Shown piece after piece: positions 1-10,543 of a stretch of 64,000 nt of DNA. Source of the DNA: Flectonema sp. DT1601. Lineage: Eukaryota > Euglenozoa > Diplonemea > Diplonemida > Diplonemidae. The position numbers and the translations under genes are program-made. Every line of letters begins with the position of its first letter. Position 1 is the stretch's first letter. The notes beneath the pieces were generated by a model that worked only from the letters and a program-made list of their open reading frames with translations, did no database searches and had not been told where the DNA came from. Where the stretch lies: contig OZ025786.1 in NCBI GenBank assembly GCA_964019425.1, forward strand, positions 1,054,001-1,118,000, in the 5' to 3' direction.

Positions 1-121
1 AAGAATGTACCGAAGAGATGGTGTCCTCGCCGTATCTGTAACTCAAGAAGTCCTCATGAGACTCCGACCACCACCTGAGATCGAACCAAAGCAAAAACCT
101 GATAAAGTAGCTAAATTATAA
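1..121 (+). CDS. Acyl-CoA thioesterase II (ACOT8/TesB type), C-terminal end only
   Basis: Only the last 39 codons are in the window; the frame is open to the left edge and ends with TAA at 119-121. The motif YRRDGVLAVSVTQE resembles the conserved end of the second hotdog domain of TesB/ACOT8 thioesterases, which hydrolyse fatty acyl-CoAs to free acid and CoA. The protein ends in AKL, a recognisable type 1 peroxisomal targeting signal, so a peroxisomal or glycosomal location is inferred. A Pro/Lys-rich linker precedes the tail. It is the first gene of the rightward run. The match rests on a short segment, so the family call is probable rather than certain. Confidence 0.6.
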   Translation, partial: RMYRRDGVLAVSVTQEVLMRLRPPPEIEPKQKPDKVAKL

Positions 122-1561
122 ATAACTTCAGGGAGGTTATTCTAATCATTTCTGTTTGTGCTAATGATGCTCTCTATTCGATATTACTGAAGCATCTTAT
201 CAATCAACTTTTAAGCTATTACAAATGTAAAATAAAATAAAATAAAAAAGCAATTGCTACCACACGATTGCTCTTCTAACAGTTGTCAATAATAATAGAA
301 ATGAGAACACCCTTACCCTTTCTATATACTGTGTAAGTTGAACTTTTCGACGACTTTGACGGTTGACTGTGTTTGTCATCACGTAGGAGCTATTCTCCTG
401 CTTTTGGTTTCTTTCCATTTCTTTCCATTTCTTTCCTTTTTTTTATTTTTTATTTATTTTTTTCCTCCGTGGAAAAAAATATTAATATCGGGCAGCGAGA
501 GTTCTCTTCGTCTGATTATTGTTGAAAACCACCGCATCCTAAAAACCCATTTTTGGTTTAAATTACTGAAGCTAATCAAATGGTCCTCTCTCACTGTGAG
601 TTCCAACATTTATATTACAAAGCAACGTTGGATTTACACCGTTGTAATGATATAATAATGTTAGCAGTTCATGAGGGGTGGTTTCTTCTTCTATCTATCT
701 GTGTGGGTACATTGTTTTACTATTGAGGGTGGTAGTTAGATTATACTTTTGACTTTTGTAGGATCTTTCTTTCGACGCTGTGTTTTTTGATTCGCAGTGA
801 CGCATCTCACAAGTCCTTTTCGTAGAGCAAATCAAATCAAGTGAATACGCGAATACCAACCAGTGGTTCCGTAGTGTTTTTGCTCTTTTTTATTTTTGTT
901 TCATTCTCTTCTTTATTTTGTTAGAGAACATAACCAGTCACACTATTTAACTGACTAATAATATTGTACTGATGACTACTAATAATGTGTCATCGCATTC
1001 ACGACACAAAAAGAAGAATTGTCAACGCAATGAAGCAATTGAGACTTGATGTGAATAACTAATTGGGATTGTAAGCAGCTGAGTTGTTTTTCTTTTTGTT
1101 CCCTTTCTGATTATCCTTACTGCTTGTTTGATATAAAAAGGAAAAAAGTATTTCCTCTTCGTATTTCTGCCCCCCTGGGGAGGATCTCTGATTCGACACA
1201 AAACAGTTTTCTGACATCCCTTTTGTGCTGGGAAACGGGTGGTTTGGAATTGGAGTGATTCCCCCCCAAAAAAAAATAAAATAAAATAACCTCCTCTTTA
1301 TGATGAATGAGGTGAGCAGGAATATATATTTTCTGCCCAACGTTGGTCGATACCGTCGACCAGCGACTAACGTTGTTGTTGTCTTTGGTTATTATTTGAT
1401 TATATTATAATTATTCATCTCTCCTACAGAATAGGATGAATCAGTTACCTGTTGGTGCGATAACGTTGTTGAATTTCTATGCTGAGGATGTGTTGTTTCA
1501 TTCACAAAGTTTGATTGTTTTGTTTTTGTACTTCCCTGACATTCCATTCTTCTAATCACAG
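122..1561. other. Intergenic region, 3' UTR of thioesterase and Nup96 upstream region
   Basis: AT-rich with T tracts and no convincing coding frame on either strand; the short open frames here have no recognisable domain. A pyrimidine-rich stretch ending in AG at 1560-1561, 36 nt before the Nup96 ATG, is the likely trans-splice acceptor. An earlier candidate acceptor lies near 1430. Nothing else recognised. Confidence 0.5.
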
Positions 1562-1597
1562 AATACAAATCAAAAGTATCAAAACCCATAAAATAAA

Positions 1598-3535
1598 ATG
1601 GTTCGAATCGGGCTGGTGAGGAAGGCCCAAACAGTAGCGGAAACTACTCCGATGGACATAGAGATGGATGACAGCAGTTCAACAGGTAGCTCTACTAATG
1701 AAGGACAAGTAATGCCTGAAGACTATCACATGGATGTTCGTAACTTACCTTTCAGTACTTCTAGTTCAATGATGTTGGATGTAGTTGGTGATGGAAAGTG
1801 TTTCTCAGAATTAGTGAGAGACGCTACTGAACTATCGAGAAATCTTTCTTCAGGAAGACAATCATTTGCGACACTACCACAAGTACCGACTGAGAGTTCT
1901 CTTCAAATACAATCACAGTGTGAGTCACAACGCAATCCAATTGAAATTCGTGTTGTCCATCCTTCGATGTCAGCCGCTTTGAAAAAACTTCAAATCCATC
2001 CAACCGGCGCAGCTGACAAGCCGCAGTTAGCACACGGGCTCTCATTTAAGTCTTCTTGGAAACCAACTTGTGGTGATTTTGTGTCTCCCAGCTATTCGAC
2101 TGTACATCCAAATACTACTAACGATTGTATGAGTTCAGCTGCTGTACTTAATATTGATCAGGTGATGGGTGCTCAAGGAGTGGCTCCTCAACCACTATCA
2201 GTTTTGTGTCGCTATGCTGTTCAAAATGAAGATCACAACCCGGGTAAAATTTCATTCAATTTATCATCTGCGTCAAACTTGCGCAGTTCGATTCTTGATG
2301 AGGTCGCGATTTCGTTTTCTGCTGCATCCAACCAGCGGATTAAACCTTCAGGATCGACAGAGTTCCTAAGACAATCTGGGATGGAACATGCATCATTCAC
2401 GGTTAAGTTGTTAACAGCTTTGTTCGGAAATGATGTTAACGATGATGCGTACGCATTGAAAGACCCGCCAATGAAAACATCAGTTCTTGGAAATATCGAC
2501 ACTTCATCAAAATTAACCGTCGCGTACGAAGAATCGAATAGAAGAAGAAGACTTAATGATTGGCTTATGACTTATGGAAATATAAATTCAAAAAGAATTG
2601 GTGATGACACAACTAACATAGAACGAGATCAAATAGTATCAGGTAGAAGAATTAGTGTAAACAGATCATGTAGAAAAACAAAACGTTTTGCGGAATCGGT
2701 ATTGTTGTTGACAGCGACAGCAGATGAAGATGTGAGGAAACTCCTTAGAGAAGATTACACTTCGAGATCATTAATTTTAGAAAAAAGTAAAATATCAAAG
2801 ATAGACTCCGGATCATGGATCCAAGACTTTCATCAGTATCTTTCCCTTTCTGATAGAAATAGTGAACCAACTCTACGAGGTCTGGTTGCGGATTATTTCG
2901 AAAATTCAAAACAATGTCGACCTCCGTACTACGAGATTCTATCACAAACTGGAATTCAACACTCAGAGCAAATAGATGAGATTTTGTTGAATGGAAATGA
3001 AAAACACGACATCTGCTGGTACCTTATTCAACTCTGGGCTGGTCAAGGATCAAAAACTACCGACATCACTGCAGCTTTATGTGATCCAATGACATGGCAA
3101 CATTCTTATGGTGACTATTCTTTAAATTGGATTGTTTGTTTGTTGTTGAGTAACGCACCAACAGCTCCGTGTTCCATTCCTGAGGATCGTTTTGTTAGTC
3201 TGACGGTTGCATTTTCTGAACAACTTGCTAACATGGGAGCTTGGCAATGGGCTGTGTTTGTTGCCCTCACAATCCCATCCGAGGAAACCCGTCGTCGAAT
3301 AGTGGTGAGGATAATTATGAGAAACGTGTCTTACTTTGCGACATCCAACATGCTTTCTCTTCACAGTATTACTTTCCAAGTACCAAAGCAGTGGATTGAG
3401 GAAGCTCTTGGGTTAGTCACCCCCATCCCACCTGTTCAAAAACGAGCCCCAGAAAAACCAATTCCACTATCATCTTATATTGAACTACGTAGTAAAGTTG
3501 ATGGGCTATTGTCCGGCATCTACGATACGGTTTAG
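1598..3535 (+). CDS. Nup96/Nup145C-like nuclear pore protein
   Basis: A 645-residue protein. The first ~300 residues are Ser/Thr-rich and look disordered. The C-terminal half is helical and resembles the Nup96 domain: a segment with RRRRLNDWLMTYG near residue 310, a region with CRPPYYEIL near 440, and the family-typical EQLANMGAWQWAVFVALTI at about 540-560, corresponding to the 'LE..GLWEWAIFVLLHI' stretch of animal Nup96. Nup96 is part of the Y-shaped outer-ring complex of the nuclear pore. Here it is a separate gene, with no Nup98 GLFG repeats or autoproteolytic domain in front. Single exon; the start follows an AG acceptor 36 nt upstream. The family call rests on motif resemblance and needs a profile search. 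Confidence 0.65.
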   Translation: MVRIGLVRKAQTVAETTPMDIEMDDSSSTGSSTNEGQVMPEDYHMDVRNLPFSTSSSMMLDVVGDGKCFSELVRDATELSRNLSSGRQSFATLPQVPTESSLQIQSQCESQRNPIEIRVVHPSMSAALKKLQIHPTGAADKPQLAHGLSFKSSWKPTCGDFVSPSYSTVHPNTTNDCMSSAAVLNIDQVMGAQGVAPQPLSVLCRYAVQNEDHNPGKISFNLSSASNLRSSILDEVAISFSAASNQRIKPSGSTEFLRQSGMEHASFTVKLLTALFGNDVNDDAYALKDPPMKTSVLGNIDTSSKLTVAYEESNRRRRLNDWLMTYGNINSKRIGDDTTNIERDQIVSGRRISVNRSCRKTKRFAESVLLLTATADEDVRKLLREDYTSRSLILEKSKISKIDSGSWIQDFHQYLSLSDRNSEPTLRGLVADYFENSKQCRPPYYEILSQTGIQHSEQIDEILLNGNEKHDICWYLIQLWAGQGSKTTDITAALCDPMTWQHSYGDYSLNWIVCLLLSNAPTAPCSIPEDRFVSLTVAFSEQLANMGAWQWAVFVALTIPSEETRRRIVVRIIMRNVSYFATSNMLSLHSITFQVPKQWIEEALGLVTPIPPVQKRAPEKPIPLSSYIELRSKVDGLLSGIYDTV

Positions 3536-4150
3536 ATTGGTGTTGAGTTCGACACGCATCCAAATAACAATATCATTCTGTTCTGGTTCCCATCCTTCTT
3601 TTTTTTTTTTTTTTTTTTTTTCCTCCTTAATTTGATTGACTTTCTTCACATAAAACTGATTATGCGAAATACAAAAGAAAAAGCTGTCGACGTGGTCGTA
3701 TTTTCCCGTTTTTTTTAAAAACTATCCTCCCTTAGAGATCAGTCAGCGTCTTGTCTGGTTGGGAGATATTTCATAATATCATTTTGGGAAAAATAATAAT
3801 GAACTCTGCAAAATGTGTTTTTGCCCGGTTATCGCCCATTGTGAATGGGTGGGTGGATCTCAATCAAAAAAGGAAAGAAAATTTTAATAACTAAAAAAAA
3901 AAAAAAAAAAAGGTTAGGAAAGTACAGTATTCAAAAAGAAAAAAAAAAAAAGAAAAGACAAACATATTTAAGTGTTGTATTCGTTTTTTTTGAATTTTTT
4001 TTTAAAAAAAAAAAAACTTTTTATTGCCGAATAATTGATTACATTATTTCTTTCTTTTTTTCCAGCAAACATCCAACACTGAACTTATAAACCAATAAAA
4101 TTAAAATCTTAGATTTATATAAAAAAAATATATTATTTTGATTTCCCCAG
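3536..4150. other. Intergenic region with homopolymer tracts
   Basis: Contains long T runs (about 3598-3620) and A runs (about 3894-3911, 3940-3951, 4003-4017). No gene recognised. The tract TTTCCCCAG ending at 4150 is a good trans-splice acceptor for the PPR gene. Confidence 0.5.
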
Positions 4151-4160
4151 TCATAAGTTG

Positions 4161-5273
4161 ATGTTGAGGTGGTGCGACGTAAAGTCATCCAGACACTTGA
4201 ACCGCATTTATAAAAACAACTCTACAAATGTTGATCGAAAACTGGACAGAACCCGTGCTAATAAATTAATCACATCTCTAGACGGGGAGATAGCACATCT
4301 CAGAAAAAACAAGTGTTTGGTAGGATGCAGGACTCTAAACACAGCAATGTCTTTATTGTGTAGGTGGGGTTATGCTCCAGAAGCAGAAACTTTTTTAAAA
4401 ATGATTGATGTACCTGACTACCGTACTTATGAAATATTAATAAAAGGATATGCGAAGATTAAAAATGAAAATTCAGAATCAAAAATTAAATCACTTTTAG
4501 TTGAGCATAAGAAAAGAGGTTTCTCTGAAACAATCATAACGTACAACGCTCTTCTTAAATGTGTTGCAAATCGACCGAATGTTATTCAGAGAAAGGGATG
4601 GTCAGGAGATGCAATCCATCCTGACGCATCTCAAATAATTCACAACATGCACTCTAACTGTCTTGTACCAAATATAGAAACTGTTCACAGGGCATTGCTG
4701 TGTTGTTCATCTCTTTCAATGGCTGAATTATTTTTTAAAAATAATTTCAGTTCTCACATTGAAAAAAAATTAATTATTCATACCTTTGCAATACTTGCAG
4801 CAAGGGAAGGAAATGTCAACACCACTATTAAGTTTTTAGATGAGGCGTGTCGAGGAAAACCATTCACCATAAGAAATTATAATGTGCTGCTGCATTCGTA
4901 CGCAATGTCACTAAATATTGACAAGTGTCTCATGTTGTTGGAAGAAATAAAATCAAAAAAACTGCAACCGACTGGAGTAACCTACAATACAATTATTCAT
5001 TGTTGTATTTTGTGTGCTGAGAATAAGAATGAAGATTATTCTCATTCTTTTTTGGAAGCGACTGCGGAAACTATTATTGACGAATCCAACACACGTTCTC
5101 AATTAAGTCAATCTTTATTTAATAGTTTAATGCGGCTGTATTCTGTGACGTCTAATTCAGTCAAAGCTGACGATCTGCTTGTGATTTCAAAGAGAGCAGG
5201 TTACCCACCTGGTAAGTCAGCTATGGAATACTACAAACTCGCAAAGCAACGCCGTGGAAATACGAAAGTCTGA
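4161..5273 (+). CDS. Pentatricopeptide repeat (PPR) protein
   Basis: A 370-residue protein with degenerate ~35-residue helical-pair repeats. Typical PPR phrases are visible: DYRTYEILIKGYAKI near residue 90, TIITYNALLKCV near 130, RNYNVLLHSYA near 240 and PTGVTYNTIIHCC near 275. PPR proteins bind single-stranded RNA, nearly always in mitochondria or plastids, acting in processing, editing or translation. The basic, Arg/Asn-rich N-terminus fits a mitochondrial presequence, but I cannot assign an RNA target. The ATG at 4161 follows a pyrimidine-CAG acceptor by 10 nt. An in-frame TTG just upstream is less likely as start. Confidence 0.75.
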   Translation: MLRWCDVKSSRHLNRIYKNNSTNVDRKLDRTRANKLITSLDGEIAHLRKNKCLVGCRTLNTAMSLLCRWGYAPEAETFLKMIDVPDYRTYEILIKGYAKIKNENSESKIKSLLVEHKKRGFSETIITYNALLKCVANRPNVIQRKGWSGDAIHPDASQIIHNMHSNCLVPNIETVHRALLCCSSLSMAELFFKNNFSSHIEKKLIIHTFAILAAREGNVNTTIKFLDEACRGKPFTIRNYNVLLHSYAMSLNIDKCLMLLEEIKSKKLQPTGVTYNTIIHCCILCAENKNEDYSHSFLEATAETIIDESNTRSQLSQSLFNSLMRLYSVTSNSVKADDLLVISKRAGYPPGKSAMEYYKLAKQRRGNTKV

Positions 5274-5413
5274 TAAGTAAGACAACGTGACCATCTTAAT
5301 ACTGAAAATAGTAACAGTGAATTGTTCTCTCTCGTGTACTTGATAATCGGAATGAGAGTTATTCTCATACTCTTCTGTATTATTTCTCTATTTTTCTCAA
5401 ACAGTTCAACAGC

Positions 5414-6592
5414 ATGACATCAGCAGCACCTCCTTCGGTGATATCTCCAACGAAACTTCTTAAGGAAAGAGCGGAAGTTTGGAGAATGAAATCACTTCCT
5501 CACTTTGGTTCTCAATTAACTGTCCGGCAGGCGATCGAAAAACACGAAAAAGGAGCTGACGAGTGCGTTGTATCGGGATACACCTACACTGCTGAGGGGA
5601 GATATGAAGAAGCAAAAAAGATATTTATGCAAGCACACGAATTGAAGCCTAGTTGTATTCAGACAATGTATTCGTTATGTTGTATATCTGCCTTGTGTGG
5701 TGACGCTTCTGCATGCAGTAAGTGGATGTTGGCGGCAGTAGACGCAACTCCCAAGTTAAAAAAACCTTGTCGAGTAATTCAACAAAACCACGACTCAGAC
5801 TCTTCGACGTCGAGTAGTAATATTATAGTACCCCAACACAGATATAGGATACTCACAAGACAAAAAAAAGCTCCGAAGCAGGTTCGAACCCGGGTGCAAA
5901 GTGGAACCTGGACCGGTGAAGACATGGCTCACTTAATGAAAGGTATTCGATGGATAGTTGAAAATACAAATCAACCAGATGATGTAAACAGATGTGCTGA
6001 AAGAATGAAGTGTCCATGGATCCCACTTGGTAAGGCTTACCGATTAGATGCATATTTAAAGAGGGGTGGGAGAAGGACGATTGGTCCTCCAGAAGCGGCA
6101 GAAGAACAACTTCCACCTCATTCAGGTGATATTCGAAAACAGATAGCGGACTTGACAAATCCTCCCTTGAGGGAATTATCACCATTAAGAAGTAGTGATA
6201 AGCTTCCGAGTGTATATAAGAAATCACGTAGAAAACTAACAGCACATCCCCACAGAGACAATACTCCATCGCTGATGATCAAACCAGCAGATCAGAAACC
6301 AGTTTTTCCTTCTTTGGGAAGATCAGGTAAACATAAAGTTGGGAAGCTATCAAGAATACAACAACCAATTGAACCTAATCAATGTCCTCATATATGTTTA
6401 AGAAATCAGGCAGTTGATCAAAAAAATTATTTTCAACCGAAACGGGCTGGAGGTTGGTCTGACAGATCTCTCTCAGGGAGGCCAAGCCCTCTTCGGAAAA
6501 CAACAACCGCGAGGAGTGAATCCTCATTGGGACTTTCTGTATCTTCTGAGCAACGACCTGTTCCCCGACTAACTGTTATGAAATTAACCTAA
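5414..6592 (+). CDS. TPR-like protein, function unknown
   Basis: A 392-residue protein. Residues ~45-115 contain a helical pair resembling tetratricopeptide repeats (YTYTAEGRYEEAKKIFMQAHEL, followed by a second helix pair). The rest is basic, Ser/Pro/Arg-rich and probably disordered, with a Trp-containing patch near residue 165-215. TPRs are protein-interaction scaffolds; no enzyme motif is visible. The ATG lies 9 nt after TTTTTCTCAAACAG, a clear acceptor. It could be a ciliary or mitochondrial protein, but the sequence does not decide this. Confidence 0.6.
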   Translation: MTSAAPPSVISPTKLLKERAEVWRMKSLPHFGSQLTVRQAIEKHEKGADECVVSGYTYTAEGRYEEAKKIFMQAHELKPSCIQTMYSLCCISALCGDASACSKWMLAAVDATPKLKKPCRVIQQNHDSDSSTSSSNIIVPQHRYRILTRQKKAPKQVRTRVQSGTWTGEDMAHLMKGIRWIVENTNQPDDVNRCAERMKCPWIPLGKAYRLDAYLKRGGRRTIGPPEAAEEQLPPHSGDIRKQIADLTNPPLRELSPLRSSDKLPSVYKKSRRKLTAHPHRDNTPSLMIKPADQKPVFPSLGRSGKHKVGKLSRIQQPIEPNQCPHICLRNQAVDQKNYFQPKRAGGWSDRSLSGRPSPLRKTTTARSESSLGLSVSSEQRPVPRLTVMKLT

Positions 6593-6786
6593 TCTTTAAT
6601 TATTTTTTTTAAAACGTTCTCTCTCTTATCTCTGGCTCTCTTTATCTTTGTTATTTACTTTATTTGTTACTACTGGACTTCCTTAACATCTTCACAGATG
6701 ATTATTGTAGTTTATAATTTATAATTACATCAGTCGGGCTGTCCTTATTGTTGTCTGCGATCACAGGAACTTAATAATAATAATAA

Positions 6787-7342
6787 ATGTCGAATGATGA
6801 TGCGATTCAGAAGTTATCGCGTTCTATGGGAAAGTCACGTGATTCTGAAGAGGTGAGAATATTCATAACGTCGGCAGGTTTATCAGAACCTGTTTTAAAA
6901 CGAAATGGTTCAGTTTTATCTGCGGTCTTCTGCAAGGAAGGAATGGAATTAACGTTTTCAATACTCACCAACAGCGAATCCACTACTTGCGTACTGACAG
7001 CTGTTCATATCTACTCGGGAAGCTCAGGTGATGTTTTTTTTTTATACTATCTTTTGTTTTACTTGCACATCTATAAGTTTTAAAAAAAAAAAAAAAAAAA
7101 AAACAGCGAATAATGATTTCTGTCTCTGTACGATATCTGAATTTCATAACATACTCGCCATAACAACAAAAGGTATTGTATCATTATACGGAGAGCCATC
7201 ACGTAAGGGGGGAGGGGGAGGTACAAACATCTGGGTTGAATATAATAATTATTTAGGAACTTCGTTAACTGCAACGTTGGAGTTTAATTCAACTTCTTGG
7301 GATGATAAGGACGCAGTGGTGGAAAATATTTGTTTTTTTTGA
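6787..7342 (+). CDS. Unrecognised two-exon gene (~158 aa)
   Basis: Exon 1 runs 6787-7027. A GT-AG intron of about 79 nt follows, ending in an A22-23 run plus CAG at about 7106. Exon 2 runs to the TGA at 7340-7342. The product is about 158 residues, with alternating hydrophobic segments suggesting beta strands (FITSAGLSEPVL, LTFSILTNS, IVSLYGEP, SLTATLEFNST) and a five-Gly run near residue 118. I recognise no family. The start follows an AG acceptor by 20 nt. The gene stops only about 12 nt before a conserved LSU rRNA segment on the same strand, which is unusual. The exact acceptor position is uncertain by one base because of the A run. Confidence 0.55.
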
Positions 7343-7354
7343 ACAAACTTCAGT

Positions 7355-7661
7355 AAGGTGGGTGGGGCGGCACATCTGTTACACATTAACGCAGGTGTCC
7401 TAAGGCAAGCTCAGTGAGAACAGAAATCTCACGTAGAGCATAAGGGTAAAAGCTTGCTCGATACGCGATCTTCAGTACCGATCCACGGTGTGAAAGCATG
7501 GCCTAACGATCCTTTGGTCTCGCTTCATGTTCAAGGGATGAAGCCGGAGGTGACAGAAAAATTACCACAGGGATAACTGGCTTGTGGCAGCCAAGCGCTC
7601 ATAGCGACGTTGCTTTTTGATCCTTCGATGTCGGCTTTCTACCCTCTCTCTCTCTCTCTTG
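7355..7661 (+). rRNA. LSU rRNA fragment, domain V (peptidyl-transferase centre)
   Basis: About 307 nt aligns by eye with eukaryotic 25S/28S domain V. It starts at GGGGCGGCACATCTGTTA (first bases near 7368), passes AACGCAGGTGTCCTAAGGC, ACAGGGATAACTGGCTTGTG and CATAGCGACGTTGCTTTTTG, and ends at GATCCTTCGATGTCGGC near 7655. The universally conserved central-loop bases look intact, and changes elsewhere are of the kind expected between taxa. The following LSU sequence is absent: a (CT)n tract starts directly after TCTACC. It lies between two same-strand protein genes, so it may be transcribed within their precursor. It could be a functional piece of a fragmented rRNA or an rRNA-derived insertion. 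Confidence 0.85.
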
Positions 7662-7738
7662 GATGTCAACTGTTCGACACTCTCATTTGACAGGTGAGAA
7701 AAATAATTTTTCCTTTACAGGCGGTACTCACAATCAAA

Positions 7739-10030
7739 ATGGATATACATCGTCCTTTGTGGGTAACTACCTACCCAGATGATGAAGGTAATGATAAAGT
7801 ATCAATTATAGTTGAGGCATTCCATCCTAGATTCCCTGAAGCTCAGGAATTAATGGAAATGATAGCGGAACCTAAAAGTAGGACCAGCCGAATACATATT
7901 TTCGAACTGACTGAAGACTCTTTGTACACGGCAGTCTCATTAGGAATGGCGGGCGAAGAAATACTAAATAGACTTTGTGGGCTATGTAAAACTGAAATAG
8001 ACAACTTTGTGTTGGACTACGTGAGGAAATTAACGTCAAAATCAGGACTTGTAAAATTAGTTTTAGATAATAAAAGAATAATTGTTCAATCTGATTCAAC
8101 TAATAGGTTAATAGGGGCGAGCTATCTCGAAGCTGAAAATTGGTCAACGAGACACACATTAACAAACTACATAGAGATGGATGTCAGAGTTGAAAAGATT
8201 ATTTTAAGTGATCATCGAGTACAATCTGAGTATCTACTTCACGGAACTATTGAACCTGGTCCAGGTAAGACCACACTGTTTGAAGTATGTCCTGATGCCT
8301 CTCTTATCGAATTAAAAAGATACTTCAAAGAACAACTTCTCTATCCTTTGGATTGTGTTTACGCTTACAACTCTGACTTGGGAACTCCTTCCGTAGATTT
8401 TCGGTTGAAGTCAACAGCTCGCCTTCGACCATATCAATCTCTGACGTTATCAAAGACTTTAGGTTCTGGTAGGGCACGGTATGGATTTTATTATAGAGAA
8501 TTGAAGTGTTTTCTAACATCATCTTGAAGAAATAAACCAAAACAGATCTGGTCTCATTGTTCTACCTTGTGGAGCAGGCAAAACACTAGTTGGATGCAGC
8601 ACAGCCGCCCTCATACGAAAACCCACAATAGTTGTTTGTATGAATAGTTTAACAGTGATGCAGTGGTGGCAGCAGTTCAGGTACTAATTTCTTTTCTTAA
8701 TCTCAAGAATGTACTTGTAAAGATTTATATTTGGGGACGCTTTCACTACGTCTTTTAGGAAGACTAGAATGGTCTTCCGTAAGTGTGACTTTTATCACAT
8801 CTTCTGAGTCAAAATAAGAGGACGTGAGGCACGTCAATAAACAACAACAACAACAACAACAACAGACAATGGACTGATATTCCTTTAGATAAGATATCAA
8901 TCTTCACAGCTGGAAGGAAGGAACCAATCAGAGACATCGTAATCACAACTTATAATATATTAGCGATGGATGATGAGAAACGTGCTGCGGGATCATCAGA
9001 AATAATAAATGTACTTCGAGACAGAGAATGGGGACTCATGCTGATGGACGAAGTCCACGTTGCTGCTGCGAGTACTTTTAGGAAACTTCTAAATAACGTG
9101 AGAGCTCACTGTATTATTGGATTAACTGCTACACTACTACGTGAAGATGATAAAATAACTGACCTCTTGTATCTCGTGGGTCCTAAACTGTATGAAGCAA
9201 ATTGGAAAGAACTTTGCTCCAAAGGCTACTTAGCAGATGTAACTTGTATTGAGGTATGTTTTGATTATTTCTTTGAAAACTCAAACAGAATTCCACAGCG
9301 AAAGCTAAAAAACATTTAAACCAATCAGGTAATGTGTCCCTTAAAAGGATTATTCGTCGACGCTGTGCTGAGAGAATCAGCAGAAAAACATGGAACTCGT
9401 GGCAGTACGTTGCATATATTAAATCCCACAAAGCTTTACGTTACACAGGCTTTGTTACATTTTCATAGGAATCGAGGAGATAAAATATTGTTGTTTTCGG
9501 ATTCGGTTCGGGTGGTTCAGTTTTATGCGGAATTTTTTCACTTGCCGTTGATGATTGGTGACGTTAGTGAAAATGAGAGATACTCAATAATAAATCACTT
9601 TAAGTTTGATTCAACTGTCTACGCGTTATGTATGTCAGCAGCTGCAGAGACTGGAACAGATGTTCCCGATGCGAACGTCATCATCCAACTCAGCGGGATG
9701 TACGGATCTCAAAGACAAGAAACACAACGATTGGGCAGAATCCTCCGCGCAAAACACTCTGGATCTGGAAACGTTGCCTGGTACTATTCTCTTGTTTCTC
9801 AAGATACACGTGAACCAAAGGATCATTCAAGACGACGACGATTTCTTCAAGATCAGGGCTATGCTTTTCAAGTAGTACATTCTGATTCAATCATAAATGA
9901 GTTTACTAAATCAGGAAACACTATTCGATACTACAGCGAAGAGAAACTTTTAAATCTCTCGATTATGAAAGCGAAGGAATTCCGTGATGAATCTAGATCT
10001 CAAAATATTATAAAAAGAGCTAAACAATAA
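7739..10030 (+). CDS. XPB: XPB/ERCC3 DNA helicase, TFIIH subunit (4 exons)
   Basis: Exons 7739-8478, 8546-8680, 8866-9253 and 9329-10030 keep frame and give 654 residues. The N-terminal damage-recognition-like region starts RPLWVTTYP. The helicase core has LRPYQ near 240, Walker A PCGAGKT near 256, motif II as DEVH near 352, [11 protein letters not shown] near 376 and motif [11 protein letters not shown] near 553, then SLVSQDT. XPB is the 3'-5' translocase of TFIIH, used in Pol II promoter opening and nucleotide excision repair. The acidic N-terminal extension of animal XPB is missing and the C-terminus is short. Introns are 67, 185 and 75 nt; the first has a TTCTAAC branch-site-like motif. 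The ATG is 18 nt after TTCCTTTACAG. Confidence 0.92.
8681..8865 (+). other. XPB intron 2 with three perfect hairpins
   Basis: This intron is more than twice as long as the others in the window. It contains three successive perfect stems: GGAAGAC/GTCTTCC (8758-8764 with 8772-8778), TGTGA/TCACA (8784-8788 with 8795-8799) and GACGTG/CACGTC (8821-8826 with 8830-8835). It then has a (CAA)n run and the acceptor CAG. This may be an intron-hosted structured RNA or a small inserted element. No clear snoRNA C box was found; a CTGA that could serve as a D box lies near 8813. Confidence 0.4.
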
Positions 10031-10532
10031 GTAAGACTAGAATAGTACAGCCACCTCGATACTACAGTATGTACGATGGTGATTTCCTTTTCTATTTTGA
10101 GTTATTCGAATCGCGATGACCTTTCACAACTATTCTACCTCTCCTACTCTTGTCAACATGGATAGGTGGGGAGGATAGGAAAGTTTAAAATCTCTCATCT
10201 TTATAAAATCATCCAATCACGTGGAATTCTTCAAAAGTATTATTCAAAACATTTTTAATTACAAAATATTAATAACATGATGAAGACCACCTTTTAAAGT
10301 GTTGGGGAATTTATCAACCATCTGTTGTCTTTTCATATCGCAAACAGCTGTTGGCGCTGGTGGTATTTGTTGTACCCGTGCGGCTATCATTCGAAGCTTG
10401 GAGTCGGAGAAGGTGACGGAGAGACGAAACTTTCGAGCAAGAGAGGGGTAAACGGCTTTGAACGGCTCCTACCAAATTCAGACTTTTTACCATTTTGTGT
10501 TTTAAAAGCATCTTTTCTTTTCTCAACCCAAG
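10031..10532. other. Intergenic region
   Basis: About 500 nt between XPB and the next gene; no coding frame with recognisable content. The likely acceptor for the next gene is the pyrimidine-rich TTTTCTCAACCCAAG ending at 10532. Confidence 0.4.
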
Positions 10533-10543
10533 ATTCCATAAAT

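Noticed and set aside
338-655. Open frame of 105 codons upstream of Nup96
   Set aside because: Starts at TTG, is Phe/Leu-rich from T runs, and has no recognisable domain.
1059-1589. Two minus-strand frames upstream of Nup96
   Set aside because: Low complexity and no domain; opposite to the gene run.
8681-8865. C/D-box snoRNA in XPB intron 2
   Set aside because: A CTGA is present but no convincing TGATGA C box or closing stem was found.
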